Assembly: GCA_902492655.1 (NCBI GenBank)
Contig: CABUMF010000013.1
Span: 1-48,378, forward strand
Source of the DNA: an uncultured Eubacteriales bacterium
GTDB lineage: Bacteria > Bacillota > Clostridia > HGM11514
DNA length: 48,378 nucleotides
Direction of reading: 5' to 3'
In this document: in pieces, positions 16,807 to 25,632 of the stretch
How positions within the stretch are numbered: position 1 is the first letter of the stretch
How the letters are laid out: the number at the start of each line of letters is the position of its first letter
Notes under the pieces: generated by a model
The model's input: only the letters and a program-made list of their open reading frames with translations
What the model was told of the DNA's origin: nothing
Database searches by the model: none
Made by a program: the position numbers and the translations under genes

Positions 16807-17724
16807 TTATTTGATTTTTGAAATATCGTAAGGCGTTGTCTGATACACATAATAGTTAAGCCAGTTCGAGTAGAGCAGATTTGCGTGTGACCTCCATGAA
16901 ACAATGGGCTTTTTTTTGGGATTATCGTCAGGGAAATAGTTGTGGGGTATCTCAATTTCAAGCCCCTTTTCAAGATCTCGAAAATACTCCTCCGAGAGGG
17001 TTAGAGGGTCGTATTCGCTGTGACCGGTCACAAAAATCTGCTTTCTTGATTTTGTTGCTATAATATAAGGTCCCGCAATTTCTGAATCTGCCATAAGCTC
17101 AAGATTAGGATTGCTTTTTACGGCATCTTTGTCAATTCCGGTGTGCCTTGAATGGGGTGCCGGGAAAATATCGTCAAATCCCCGAAGAAGCCTTGAACGC
17201 TTGTTTAAAACCTTATGGTCGAATATTCCGAACATTTTTTTGTCAAGAAGATGCTTTTGTATTCCGAAATGATAATAAAGTCCCGCCTGTGCACCCCAGC
17301 ATATGTGAAATGTTGAGGTCACATTTGTTTTTGACCATTCCATTATTTTGCAAAGCTCCTCCCAATAGTCAACCTCCTCAAAGGGCAACTTTTCTACAGG
17401 CGCGCCGGTTATGATCATACCGTCGAATTTTTCGTCCTTATAATAATCAAAGGTGTTATAAAAATTAAGAAGATGTTCTTCGGGAGTGTTCTTTGAAACA
17501 TGAGAAGAAATCTTCATAAGCTCAATTTGCACTTGTAGCGGTGAATTACTGAGCAGCCTTAAAAGCTGTGTTTCGGTTGTGATTTTGGTAGGCATAAGAT
17601 TGAGAATTACTATCTTAAGAGGACGGATGTCCTGCCTTGTGGCTCTTTTGCTGTTCATGACAAATACATTTTCTTTTTTCAGTTGCTTTGAAGCCGGAAT
17701 ATTTTCCGGTATTGTTATTGGCAT
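16807..17724 (-). CDS. metA: Homoserine O-acyltransferase MetA (probably acetyl-CoA-specific)
   Basis: The protein has 305 aa. A GTG nine bases further upstream is in frame, but the AAGGA ribosome site is correctly spaced only for the ATG at 17724, which gives the family-typical MPI start. With this start the catalytic Cys falls at 142 (FHICWGAQ), His at 235 and Glu at 237 (TGHSEYD), matching the standard MetA numbering. The enzyme activates homoserine as the first step of methionine synthesis. Residue 111 is Glu (TGAPVE), the residue associated with acetyl-CoA rather than succinyl-CoA use, so homoserine O-acetyltransferase activity is expected. It is transcribed divergently from lon from its own promoter. 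Confidence 0.95.
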   Translation of the reverse strand: MPITIPENIPASKQLKKENVFVMNSKRATRQDIRPLKIVILNLMPTKITTETQLLRLLSNSPLQVQIELMKISSHVSKNTPEEHLLNFYNTFDYYKDEKFDGMIITGAPVEKLPFEEVDYWEELCKIMEWSKTNVTSTFHICWGAQAGLYYHFGIQKHLLDKKMFGIFDHKVLNKRSRLLRGFDDIFPAPHSRHTGIDKDAVKSNPNLELMADSEIAGPYIIATKSRKQIFVTGHSEYDPLTLSEEYFRDLEKGLEIEIPHNYFPDDNPKKKPIVSWRSHANLLYSNWLNYYVYQTTPYDISKIK

Positions 17725-17746
17725 AATGCTCACATCCTTCCGTATA

Positions 17747-17775
17747 AGTATATCATATTTACCTTAAATAGTCAA
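17747..17775 (-). promoter_or_regulatory. metA promoter
   Basis: On the minus strand TTGACT (17775-17770), 17-bp spacer and TATACT (17752-17747), about 25 nt before the metA ATG. No SAM riboswitch fits into this short leader. Confidence 0.75.
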
Positions 17776-17834
17776 TTATTTGAGTTATATTAGCAAAAAA
17801 ATAAAAAAAAATTTAAAAAATTTTAAGTATAAGG

Positions 17835-17863
17835 TTGAAAAAAAGTAAAAAAACATATATAAT
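17835..17863 (+). promoter_or_regulatory. lon promoter
   Basis: TTGAAA (17835-17840), 17-bp A-rich spacer and perfect TATAAT (17858-17863). An A/T-tract upstream could act as an UP element. No CtsR or CIRCE operator is visible. Confidence 0.75.
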
Positions 17864-17894
17864 AATAAGATAGGTATGAAAGGAAGATGTCAAA

Positions 17895-20273
17895 TTGAAT
17901 ATACTTAACAGCAAAATTTTACCGCTAGTGCCGTTGAGAGGACTTGTGGTTTTCCCATATATGTTGATACACTTTGATGTTGTCAGAAAAAAATCAATTC
18001 TCGCTCTTGAAAATGCAATGGCGAACGGTCAGCTTGTTTTTCTGTCCGCACAGAAAAATTCCGAAATTGAGGTTCCGGGCCCTGATGATGTTTATACCGT
18101 TGGTACGATTGCAAAAATCAAACAAATGCTTAAGCTCCCCGGCGATTCTGTCAGGGTATTGGTTGAAGGCATAGAGAGGGCTGATATTGAAACGGCGGTT
18201 TCCGTTTCACCCTTTATTACGGTGAGCGTAGTGCCTTCAATTTCGGAAGACATTTCGTTTTCGTCGGACGAGGATGAGGCATTGCGGCGCAAGGTGCTTG
18301 AAACTTTTGATAACTATGCGAGGGTTTCGGGTAAAATCTCGGCAGAAACGATTGCTTCGGTTTCGGAAATTAAGGATTTGGACAGGCTTGCGGATATAGT
18401 CGCCTCCAATATTCTTATAGACTTTAAACAGAAGCAGGATATTTTGACAGAAACCGATCCTTATAAGCGTCTTATTGTGATTGCTACAATTCTGACCAAG
18501 GAAATCGACATAATAAAAATCGAAAAAAAGATTTCTTCCATGGTAAAAGGGCAGATGGATAAAAACCAGAGGGATTATTTCCTCAGGGAGCAATTAAAGG
18601 CGATTGAAAGTGAGCTTGGCGACAGCGAAGGCGTCACGGAGGAGATTTCCGAATACAGGAGGACCTTTAATAAGCTTAAGCTTCCGAAGGTGGCTATGGA
18701 TAAGGTAAATAAAGAACTGGACAGGCTTAAAAAAATGCAGTCGGGTTCTGCTGACGCCGCAGTTCTTCGGGGGTATCTTGACACGGTTGCCGAGCTTCCG
18801 TGGAATAAAAAGACCAAAGAAACAATAGATATAAAAAACGCTCAAAAGATTTTGGATAACGACCATTACGGGCTTATTAAGGTTAAGGAAAGAATTTTGG
18901 AACACCTTGCCGTCCGTGAGCTTGCTCCGGATATTAAAAGCCCTATACTTTGTCTTGTAGGGCCTCCGGGCGTCGGAAAGACATCTGTTGCGTCATCTAT
19001 TGCGAGAGCACTTAACAGAAAATTTGTCAGAATGTCTCTCGGCGGTATTCGTGACGAGGCTGAAATCAGAGGCCACAGAAAAACTTATGTGGGGGCTATG
19101 CCGGGAAGGGTTATAAATGCGGTAAAAACCGCCGGCAGCAGTAATGCCCTTGTGCTTCTTGATGAAATAGACAAAATGAGTACCGATTTCAAAGGCGACC
19201 CTTCCGCGGCTCTTTTAGAGGTGCTTGATAAGGAACAAAACAATTCGTTCCGAGACCATTATATCGAAATACCCTTCGATTTATCGGATATTATGTTTAT
19301 CACAACCGCAAACACTCTCGATACGGTTTCAAGACCGCTTCTTGACCGCATGGAGGTTATCGAGATTTCCGGGTACACGGATATTGAAAAGTTCAACATT
19401 GCATTAAAGTATCTTATACCCAAGCAAAGGAAAAACCATGGCCTGACCGCTCGTAATTTAAGGTTTACAGATGATGCGATTTGTGATATAATTAATTATT
19501 ATACAAAAGAATCCGGCGTTCGCTCCCTCGAGCGGGCAATAGCGGATGTTTGCAGGAAGACCGCAATGAATATCGTTTCGGGAGCAAAAAAATCCGTGAC
19601 TGTTTCAAAAAACAATCTTGCGGATTTTCTCGGCGGTAAAAAGTACATCGGTGATGAGGCTGAAGAACAGCCCGAGGTCGGCGTTGCAACAGGACTTGCG
19701 TGGACATCGGTAGGAGGCGTTACGCTGCCGGTGGAAGTAAATGTTATGGAAGGAACGGGCAAGGTTGAGCTTACAGGTCAGCTCGGCGATGTGATGAAGG
19801 AATCCGCAAGAGCTGCAATCAGCTACATTCGTGCAAACGCAGAAAAGCTCGGGATTGACGGCTCCTTCTATAAAAATAAGGATATTCATGTTCATGTCCC
19901 TGAAGGCGCTACGCCTAAGGACGGTCCGTCTGCCGGTATTACCATGGCAACCGCAATAGTTTCGGCACTCTCGGGAATTCCGGTTAAAAATACTGTTGCA
20001 TTGACGGGCGAGATTACCCTTCGCGGCAAGGTTCTCCCCATAGGCGGATTAAAGGAAAAGGCATTGGCGGCTCACAGAATAGGCATAAATACTGTTATTA
20101 TCCCTTATGATAACAAAAAAGACCTTGAGGAAATTCCTCAGTCTGTGCTGGACACAATGACTTTTATTCCCGTAAAAAGCGTTGACGAGGTTTTGAAGAA
20201 CGCTCTTTCAGACTGTGGAACTTACGATTATGTTTCCTGTGAAGCAAGCACTTTGTCCGAGCTTAGGCAGTAA
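17895..20273 (+). CDS. lon: ATP-dependent protease Lon
   Basis: The protein has 792 aa, the normal LonA length. The TTG start is supported by AGGAAG 8 nt upstream and by the family-typical opening LPLVPLRGLVVFP. In order come the N-terminal substrate-binding domain (to about residue 300), the AAA+ module with Walker A GPPGVGKT near residue 356 and Walker B LVLLDEIDKM, and the C-terminal protease domain with catalytic Ser679 (PKDGPSAG) and Lys722. It degrades misfolded and regulatory proteins in the cytosol. It heads a long same-strand run, followed 52 nt later by engB without a terminator, the order lon-engB(ysxC) seen in many Firmicutes. Confidence 0.97.
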   Translation: MNILNSKILPLVPLRGLVVFPYMLIHFDVVRKKSILALENAMANGQLVFLSAQKNSEIEVPGPDDVYTVGTIAKIKQMLKLPGDSVRVLVEGIERADIETAVSVSPFITVSVVPSISEDISFSSDEDEALRRKVLETFDNYARVSGKISAETIASVSEIKDLDRLADIVASNILIDFKQKQDILTETDPYKRLIVIATILTKEIDIIKIEKKISSMVKGQMDKNQRDYFLREQLKAIESELGDSEGVTEEISEYRRTFNKLKLPKVAMDKVNKELDRLKKMQSGSADAAVLRGYLDTVAELPWNKKTKETIDIKNAQKILDNDHYGLIKVKERILEHLAVRELAPDIKSPILCLVGPPGVGKTSVASSIARALNRKFVRMSLGGIRDEAEIRGHRKTYVGAMPGRVINAVKTAGSSNALVLLDEIDKMSTDFKGDPSAALLEVLDKEQNNSFRDHYIEIPFDLSDIMFITTANTLDTVSRPLLDRMEVIEISGYTDIEKFNIALKYLIPKQRKNHGLTARNLRFTDDAICDIINYYTKESGVRSLERAIADVCRKTAMNIVSGAKKSVTVSKNNLADFLGGKKYIGDEAEEQPEVGVATGLAWTSVGGVTLPVEVNVMEGTGKVELTGQLGDVMKESARAAISYIRANAEKLGIDGSFYKNKDIHVHVPEGATPKDGPSAGITMATAIVSALSGIPVKNTVALTGEITLRGKVLPIGGLKEKALAAHRIGINTVIIPYDNKKDLEEIPQSVLDTMTFIPVKSVDEVLKNALSDCGTYDYVSCEASTLSELRQ

Positions 20274-20325
20274 TTTATTAATTTTAGCTGTTTTTATTAG
20301 ATACGGCGATGAAACGGAGATTTTT

Positions 20326-20922
20326 ATGAATGTAAATAATGCAGAGCTTATAATATCGGCTGTTAGCAGTAAGCAATATCCGAATGTTTCACTTCCGGAG
20401 ATTGCTTTTGCGGGAAGGTCGAATGTGGGAAAGTCATCCCTTATTAACAGGCTTGTCAATCGTAAAAAGCTTGCAAGAACCAGCTCAAGCCCCGGAAAAA
20501 CCGCTACGCTTAATTTCTATAAAATTGAAAATGCGGTTTATTTTGTGGATCTTCCGGGATACGGCTATGCAAAGGTTTCGTGGAATGAACGTCAAAGGTG
20601 GGCTGACATGATAAACGAATATCTTGAGAAAAGCCGTCAGCTCAAGGCGATTTTTCAGCTTGTGGACGCAAGACATAGTCCAACGAAGGACGATATAACC
20701 ATGTTTGACTGGATTAAGGCGTCGGGGCTTGATTATATGGTTATTGCCACAAAAACCGACAAACTCGGTAAAACGGCGGTGGAAAAGAATAAGCTTAATA
20801 TTTGCGATGCGCTCGGCGTCGGGGAAGACAGGGTTATTATGTTTTCCTCGGAAACAGGGCTTGGCAAGGATGATGTTTGGGACTACATTGACAACAAAGT
20901 AATTTCTAAGGAGGAATTTTAG
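20326..20922 (+). CDS. engB: Ribosome-biogenesis GTP-binding protein EngB/YsxC
   Basis: The protein has 198 aa from the ATG at 20326 (GGAG 6 nt upstream); the longer upstream frame overlaps lon and is not needed. G motifs are G1 GRSNVGKSS, G3 DLPGYGYA, G4 TKTDK and G5 SSETG, all intact. EngB is an essential GTPase for assembly of the large ribosomal subunit. It sits between lon and hisS in a co-directional cluster and its end is 0 nt from hisS. Confidence 0.95.
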   Translation: MNVNNAELIISAVSSKQYPNVSLPEIAFAGRSNVGKSSLINRLVNRKKLARTSSSPGKTATLNFYKIENAVYFVDLPGYGYAKVSWNERQRWADMINEYLEKSRQLKAIFQLVDARHSPTKDDITMFDWIKASGLDYMVIATKTDKLGKTAVEKNKLNICDALGVGEDRVIMFSSETGLGKDDVWDYIDNKVISKEEF

Positions 20923-22164
20923 ATGATGCAGGCTCCTAAGGGAACGAAGGACGCAACCCCCGAAAACATATATAAATGGCACTATGTTGAAAAAAAGGCC
21001 GCTGATTTATGCAGAAGGTTCGGGTTTAAGGAAATCCGTACACCTGTTTTTGAGCATACGGAGCTTTTTCAAAGAGGTGTCGGTGATACCACGGATGTTG
21101 TTCAGAAGGAAATGTACACCTTCAACGATAAAGGCGGAAGAAGCATTACGCTCAAGCCCGAGGGTACTTCTCCTGCGGTGCGTGCGTATCTTGAAAACAA
21201 TATTTATGCTCAGCCGCAGCCTACAAAGCTTTATTACATAACGCCCTGTTACCGTTATGAAAAGCCCCAGGCGGGCAGATTAAGAGAGTTTCATCAGTTT
21301 GGGGTTGAGGCTTTCGGTGCTGCTAATCCCACAATTGATGCAGAAATAATTTCCATGGTTCATACATTTTTTAACGAACTCGGAATTGATAACCTTACTC
21401 TTAACATTAATTCAATCGGCTGTCCAACTTGCCGAGCAGAGTACAATAAGGCACTAAAATCATATTTTGAGTCGCATAAATCCGAGCTTTGCGGGACCTG
21501 CCTTGACAGGCTTGAAACAAACCCGTTGAGAATTCTTGACTGCAAATCTCCGATTTGCCACAGCATTGCAGCCGATGCTCCCGTTATTTTGGATTATCTT
21601 TGTGACGAATGCAGTCAGCATTTTTGCGAGCTTAAGGAAAATCTTGAAAATCTCGGCATTGAGTATAATATTGACCCTCATATTGTAAGAGGACTTGATT
21701 ATTATACAAAAACCGTATTTGAGTTTGTTTCAAATGAAATCGGTTCTCAGGGTACGGTTTGCGGCGGAGGAAGATATGACGGTCTTGTTGAAGAACTCGG
21801 AGGTCAGAAAACCCCTGGAATAGGCTTTGGACTTGGTCTTGAAAGACTTATATTGGTGCTTGAAAACAAGAACATACCTAAAGACGATAAAACCGATATT
21901 TACATTGCTTCAATCGGTGACAATGCAAAGAAATACGCCCAGAAGCTTGCGTTTGATTTGAGAACAAAGGGCTTTTCCTGCGAGCAGGATTTGCTTTCAA
22001 GAAGCGTTAAAGCCCAAATGAAATATGCCGATAAGCTCGGAGTTCGTTTCAGCATTGTTTTGGGCGACAGCGAAATTGAATCCGGTAAGGCTAATCTTAA
22101 AAATATGGAAAGCGGCGAAACACAGGAAATTGAGCTTTCGTCCATTTCTTCGTATCTTAAATAG
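20923..22164 (+). CDS. hisS: Histidyl-tRNA synthetase
   Basis: The protein has 413 aa. AAGGAGG at 20908-20914 favours the first of two adjacent ATGs. Class II motifs are visible: motif 2 PCYRYEKPQAGRLREFHQF, the histidine-specific loops RGLDYYTKTVFEF and GGGRYDGL, and the C-terminal anticodon-binding domain from about residue 320. It charges tRNA-His in the cytosol. No T-box fits in the zero-length gap after engB, so expression depends on the upstream promoter. aspS follows 12 nt later, the hisS-aspS pair common in Firmicutes. Confidence 0.97.
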   Translation: MMQAPKGTKDATPENIYKWHYVEKKAADLCRRFGFKEIRTPVFEHTELFQRGVGDTTDVVQKEMYTFNDKGGRSITLKPEGTSPAVRAYLENNIYAQPQPTKLYYITPCYRYEKPQAGRLREFHQFGVEAFGAANPTIDAEIISMVHTFFNELGIDNLTLNINSIGCPTCRAEYNKALKSYFESHKSELCGTCLDRLETNPLRILDCKSPICHSIAADAPVILDYLCDECSQHFCELKENLENLGIEYNIDPHIVRGLDYYTKTVFEFVSNEIGSQGTVCGGGRYDGLVEELGGQKTPGIGFGLGLERLILVLENKNIPKDDKTDIYIASIGDNAKKYAQKLAFDLRTKGFSCEQDLLSRSVKAQMKYADKLGVRFSIVLGDSEIESGKANLKNMESGETQEIELSSISSYLK

Positions 22165-22176
22165 AGGAGGATAATT

Positions 22177-23979
22177 ATGGAAAACATTCAGAATTTTAAA
22201 AGAACCGATATGTGCGGTGATTTGAGAATTACCGATGAAGGCAGAAAAGTTATTGTTATGGGTTGGGTTCAGAGAAGACGTGACCTCGGAAGCCTCATAT
22301 TTGTGTGGCTAAGAGACAGGAGCGGTATTGTTCAGCTTGCCTTCAATCCCGATACCGATAAGGCTCTTTTTGACAAGGCGGAGTCTGTTAGAGGCGAATA
22401 TGTTATTGCCGTTTCGGGTACGGTTGTTAAGCGTGACGAGTACAATATCAATCCCGAGCTTAAAACGGGCGAAATAGAAATCCTGGTTGATGAGCTCAGG
22501 ATTCTCAATTCCTCCGAAACGCCTCCCTTTGAAATTGATGATGACATCAATGTAAATGACGATGTTAAGATGAAATACAGATTTTTGGATTTGAGAAGAC
22601 CTTCCATGCAAAACAGTCTTATGCTCAGACATAAGATTGTTAAAATCGTGAGGGATTTCTACGATTCCCACGGCTTTATGGAGGTCGAAACACCGATACT
22701 TATTAAAAGCACTCCGGAAGGCGCAAGAGATTTTCTTGTTCCGAGCCGTGTGCATCCCAACAAGTTCTTCGCGCTTCCTCAGTCGCCCCAGCTTTATAAG
22801 CAGCTTTTAATGCTTTCGGGCGTGGATAGGTACTTCCAGATTGCAAAGTGCTTCAGAGATGAGGATTTGAGAGCTGACCGTCAGCCTGAATTTACTCAGA
22901 TTGACCTTGAAATGTCATTTATTGATATTGATGATATTATCTCTCTTAACGAGCAGCTCATGAAGAGGATTTTCAAGGAGGTTAAGGGCATTGATATTGA
23001 AACTCCTTTCCTCCGTCTTACCTATGCCGAGGCTATGGACAGATTCGGCTCGGACAAGCCTGATATGAGATTCGGCTTTGAGCTTAAGGATATATCGGAT
23101 GCCGTTAAGTCCTGTGGATTTAAGGTGTTTACCGGTGCGATTGAAGCGGGTGGAAGCGTTCGTGCAATCAATGTAACGGGCGGCTCCGAAAAATTCTCCA
23201 GGAAGGAAATAGATTCTCTCGGGGAATTTGTAAAGACATATCGTGCAAAGGGCCTGGCTTGGATAAGAGTTGAAGAAAACGAGATAAAGAGCCCCATAGC
23301 AAAATTCCTTACCGATGACGAGATGAAGGCAATCTTAGATAAAATGCAGGCTGATGTCGGGGATCTTATTTTGATTGTTGCGGATAAAAACAAGGTTGTA
23401 TTTGATTCCCTCGGTGCACTTCGTATAGAGGTTGCAAAGCGGCTCGGAATACTTGATCCCAATGACTTTAAATTCCTCTGGGTTACGGAATTTCCCCTTA
23501 TGGAATACAGCGAGGAAGAGGGAAGATATATGGCAATGCATCATCCCTTTACCGCTCCTATGGACGAGGATATTGAGCTTATGGATACAGACCTCGGAAA
23601 GGTTAGGGCAAAGGCTTACGATATTATATTAAACGGTACCGAGCTTGGGGGAGGAAGCCTCAGAATCTATAACAGCGAGCTTCAGAGAAAAATGTTCGAT
23701 GTTCTGAAGCTTTCAGAAAACGATATAGAGCAGCGCTTCGGTTTCCTGCTTAATGCGTTCAAATTTGGCGCTCCGCCGCACGGCGGAATGGCATACGGAC
23801 TTGACAGGCTCGTTATGCTCATTGCCGGAAAAGACAGCATAAGAGATGTAATGGCATTCCCCAAGCAGCAGAATGCATCCGAGCTTATGACAAGCGCTCC
23901 CGATTATGTTGATCCAAAGCAGCTTGAGGAGCTTTATATTTCCATGGTTGAGAAAAAGACGGAGAATGAAAATGATTAA
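22177..23979 (+). CDS. aspS: Aspartyl-tRNA synthetase (bacterial type)
   Basis: The protein has 600 aa, the bacterial length including the inserted GAD domain. There is an N-terminal OB fold for the anticodon (VMGWVQRRRDLGSLIF), class II motif 2 FRDEDLRADRQPEFTQID, the GAD insertion around residues 290-420 and motif 3 GMAYGLDRLVML. It charges tRNA-Asp; whether it also mischarges tRNA-Asn (non-discriminating type) cannot be decided here. Its end overlaps the start of an ABC ATPase gene by 8 nt, which ties the translation genes to the envelope genes downstream. Confidence 0.97.
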   Translation: MENIQNFKRTDMCGDLRITDEGRKVIVMGWVQRRRDLGSLIFVWLRDRSGIVQLAFNPDTDKALFDKAESVRGEYVIAVSGTVVKRDEYNINPELKTGEIEILVDELRILNSSETPPFEIDDDINVNDDVKMKYRFLDLRRPSMQNSLMLRHKIVKIVRDFYDSHGFMEVETPILIKSTPEGARDFLVPSRVHPNKFFALPQSPQLYKQLLMLSGVDRYFQIAKCFRDEDLRADRQPEFTQIDLEMSFIDIDDIISLNEQLMKRIFKEVKGIDIETPFLRLTYAEAMDRFGSDKPDMRFGFELKDISDAVKSCGFKVFTGAIEAGGSVRAINVTGGSEKFSRKEIDSLGEFVKTYRAKGLAWIRVEENEIKSPIAKFLTDDEMKAILDKMQADVGDLILIVADKNKVVFDSLGALRIEVAKRLGILDPNDFKFLWVTEFPLMEYSEEEGRYMAMHHPFTAPMDEDIELMDTDLGKVRAKAYDIILNGTELGGGSLRIYNSELQRKMFDVLKLSENDIEQRFGFLLNAFKFGAPPHGGMAYGLDRLVMLIAGKDSIRDVMAFPKQQNASELMTSAPDYVDPKQLEELYISMVEKKTENEND

Positions 23980-24922
23980 GATTGATAATCTTGTTAAGAA
24001 ATACGGAAAGAAAACTGTTGTAAACAGCATCAGCTTTGAAATAAAAAAAGGTGAGGTTGTAGGCTTTTTGGGGCCTAACGGTGCCGGTAAAACAACTACC
24101 ATGAATATTATTACCGGGTATATTTCTTCCGATTCAGGAAGCGTTACGGTTGACGGGTTTGACATACTTGAAAATCCGCATGAGGTAAAAAAGCGTATAG
24201 GATACCTTCCCGAGCTTCCGCCTCTTTATTTTGATATGACTGTAAGGGAATATCTCAATTTTGTTTTTGAGCTTAAGGAAGCAGGAAGCAGAATTGAAAC
24301 CTCCCGTGACGAACACATTAATTCCATACTTGATGTTATAAACATCGGTCATGTTTCGCAGCGTCTTATCAAGAATCTTTCAAAAGGTTACAAACAGCGT
24401 GTGGGCATTGCCCAGGCGCTGATAGGCAATCCTGAGGTTTTGATTTTGGACGAGCCGACGGTCGGTCTTGACCCGAAGCAGATTATCGAGATAAGAAATC
24501 TTATTGGCGAGTTAAAAAAAGAGCATACGATTATTCTGAGCTCTCATGTGCTTCCTGAGGTAAGCGCAATCTGCGAAAGAGTTATTATCATTAACGAAGG
24601 AACAATCGTTGCGGAGGACACTCCCGAAGAGCTTTCAAAGAAAATGATAGGCGACAGGTATCTTCTTTCGGTTTGCGGAGGCGATGACAGAATCCGTGCT
24701 GTGTTAGCCTCGCTTTCCTGCGTTAAAAGCTTTGAAAAGAATAATTCCGAAAATGAATATTCTATCGTTTTTTCCGGTGATTCCCTTGAGGCAAGGAAAA
24801 AGCTGTTTTCTGCTTTTTCTGCAGAAAACTTGGCTATTGTCGGCTTAAAACCCGTCGAGCTTACTCTTGAAGAAATCTTTGTTAAGCTTACGGGGGACTA
24901 TGAAAAGGAGGCGGCGTTATGA
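23972..24922 (+). CDS. ABC transporter ATP-binding protein (GldA-like)
   Basis: The protein has 316 aa from the ATG at 23972 (GGAG 7 nt upstream, inside aspS). Walker A GPNGAGKT, signature LSKGYKQRVG, Walker B VLILDEPTVGLD and the switch His (LSSHVLPEV) are intact, followed by a C-terminal extension with the LTLEEIFVKLT motif of this subfamily. The family drives ABC-2 exporters; the GldA name comes from Bacteroidetes gliding motility, but the same module is common in non-gliding bacteria. With the next three genes it forms a complete module joined by overlaps. Substrate unknown. Confidence 0.92.
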   Translation: MIKIDNLVKKYGKKTVVNSISFEIKKGEVVGFLGPNGAGKTTTMNIITGYISSDSGSVTVDGFDILENPHEVKKRIGYLPELPPLYFDMTVREYLNFVFELKEAGSRIETSRDEHINSILDVINIGHVSQRLIKNLSKGYKQRVGIAQALIGNPEVLILDEPTVGLDPKQIIEIRNLIGELKKEHTIILSSHVLPEVSAICERVIIINEGTIVAEDTPEELSKKMIGDRYLLSVCGGDDRIRAVLASLSCVKSFEKNNSENEYSIVFSGDSLEARKKLFSAFSAENLAIVGLKPVELTLEEIFVKLTGDYEKEAAL

Positions 24923-25623
24923 TTGCTGTGCTGAAAAAAGAATTAAGCTATTACTTTCATACAATCATGGGCTTTATATTTGTAAGCGTTTTCATGGCGT
25001 TTGCTTCATATTACTTTTTTGCGTATAATATTGTGACAAATTCGTCCGATTTAAGCGCCTTGTTTGAAACGCTTATGCTTACGCTTGTGTTTCTTATTCC
25101 CGTGCTGACAATGAGACTTTTGTCCGAAGAGCGCAAAACAAAATCAGACCAGATTTTGCTCACATCTCCGGTTTCGATATACTCTGTTGTTGCGGGAAAG
25201 TTTATTGCGGCATTTGCGGTTTTTTTAATTCCGATGATTTTGTCCCTTATTTTTCCGTACATTGTTGCATCGAACGGAAATCCCGAGCCCGGAGTTATCA
25301 CGGCGGTATATATAGGCTTTATACTTATAGGTGCTGTGTTTATCTCGATAGGTCTGTTTATATCATCCCTTACCGAAAACCAGGTTATTTCGGCGATTTT
25401 TACATTCGGAGTGCTTCTGTTTATAGAAATCGGAGATTCACTCAGGGGCTCGATTGACAGCGTAAAGATAAATTCTGCTCTCAAGTGGCTTTCGATTACC
25501 GAAAGATACAAGAGCTTTTGCATTGGCGTACTTGATTTTGCGGATGTTTTTTATCTTTTGAGTGTTTGTGCACTGTTTTTATTCTTAACCGTAAAAATAA
25601 TAGAAAAAAGAAGATGGAGCTGA
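24919..25623 (+). CDS. ABC transporter permease (GldF-like)
   Basis: The protein has 234 aa and starts in an ATGA overlap with the ATPase gene. Six membrane segments are predicted, and the loop after the second carries the conserved MRLLSEERKTKSDQILLTSP motif of GldF-type ABC-2 permeases. It should form the membrane channel of the exporter with the preceding ATPase and the GldG-like auxiliary protein encoded 9 nt downstream. Confidence 0.9.
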   Translation: MIAVLKKELSYYFHTIMGFIFVSVFMAFASYYFFAYNIVTNSSDLSALFETLMLTLVFLIPVLTMRLLSEERKTKSDQILLTSPVSIYSVVAGKFIAAFAVFLIPMILSLIFPYIVASNGNPEPGVITAVYIGFILIGAVFISIGLFISSLTENQVISAIFTFGVLLFIEIGDSLRGSIDSVKINSALKWLSITERYKSFCIGVLDFADVFYLLSVCALFLFLTVKIIEKRRWS

Positions 25624-25632
25624 GGAGGGATT

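Noticed and set aside
17776..17894. CtsR or CIRCE operator before lon
   Set aside because: No RGTCAAA tandem repeat and no CIRCE inverted repeat was found; only A/T-rich DNA and a sigma-A promoter.
20900..22176. T-box leaders before hisS or aspS
   Set aside because: The gaps are 0 and 12 nt, leaving no room for a T-box.
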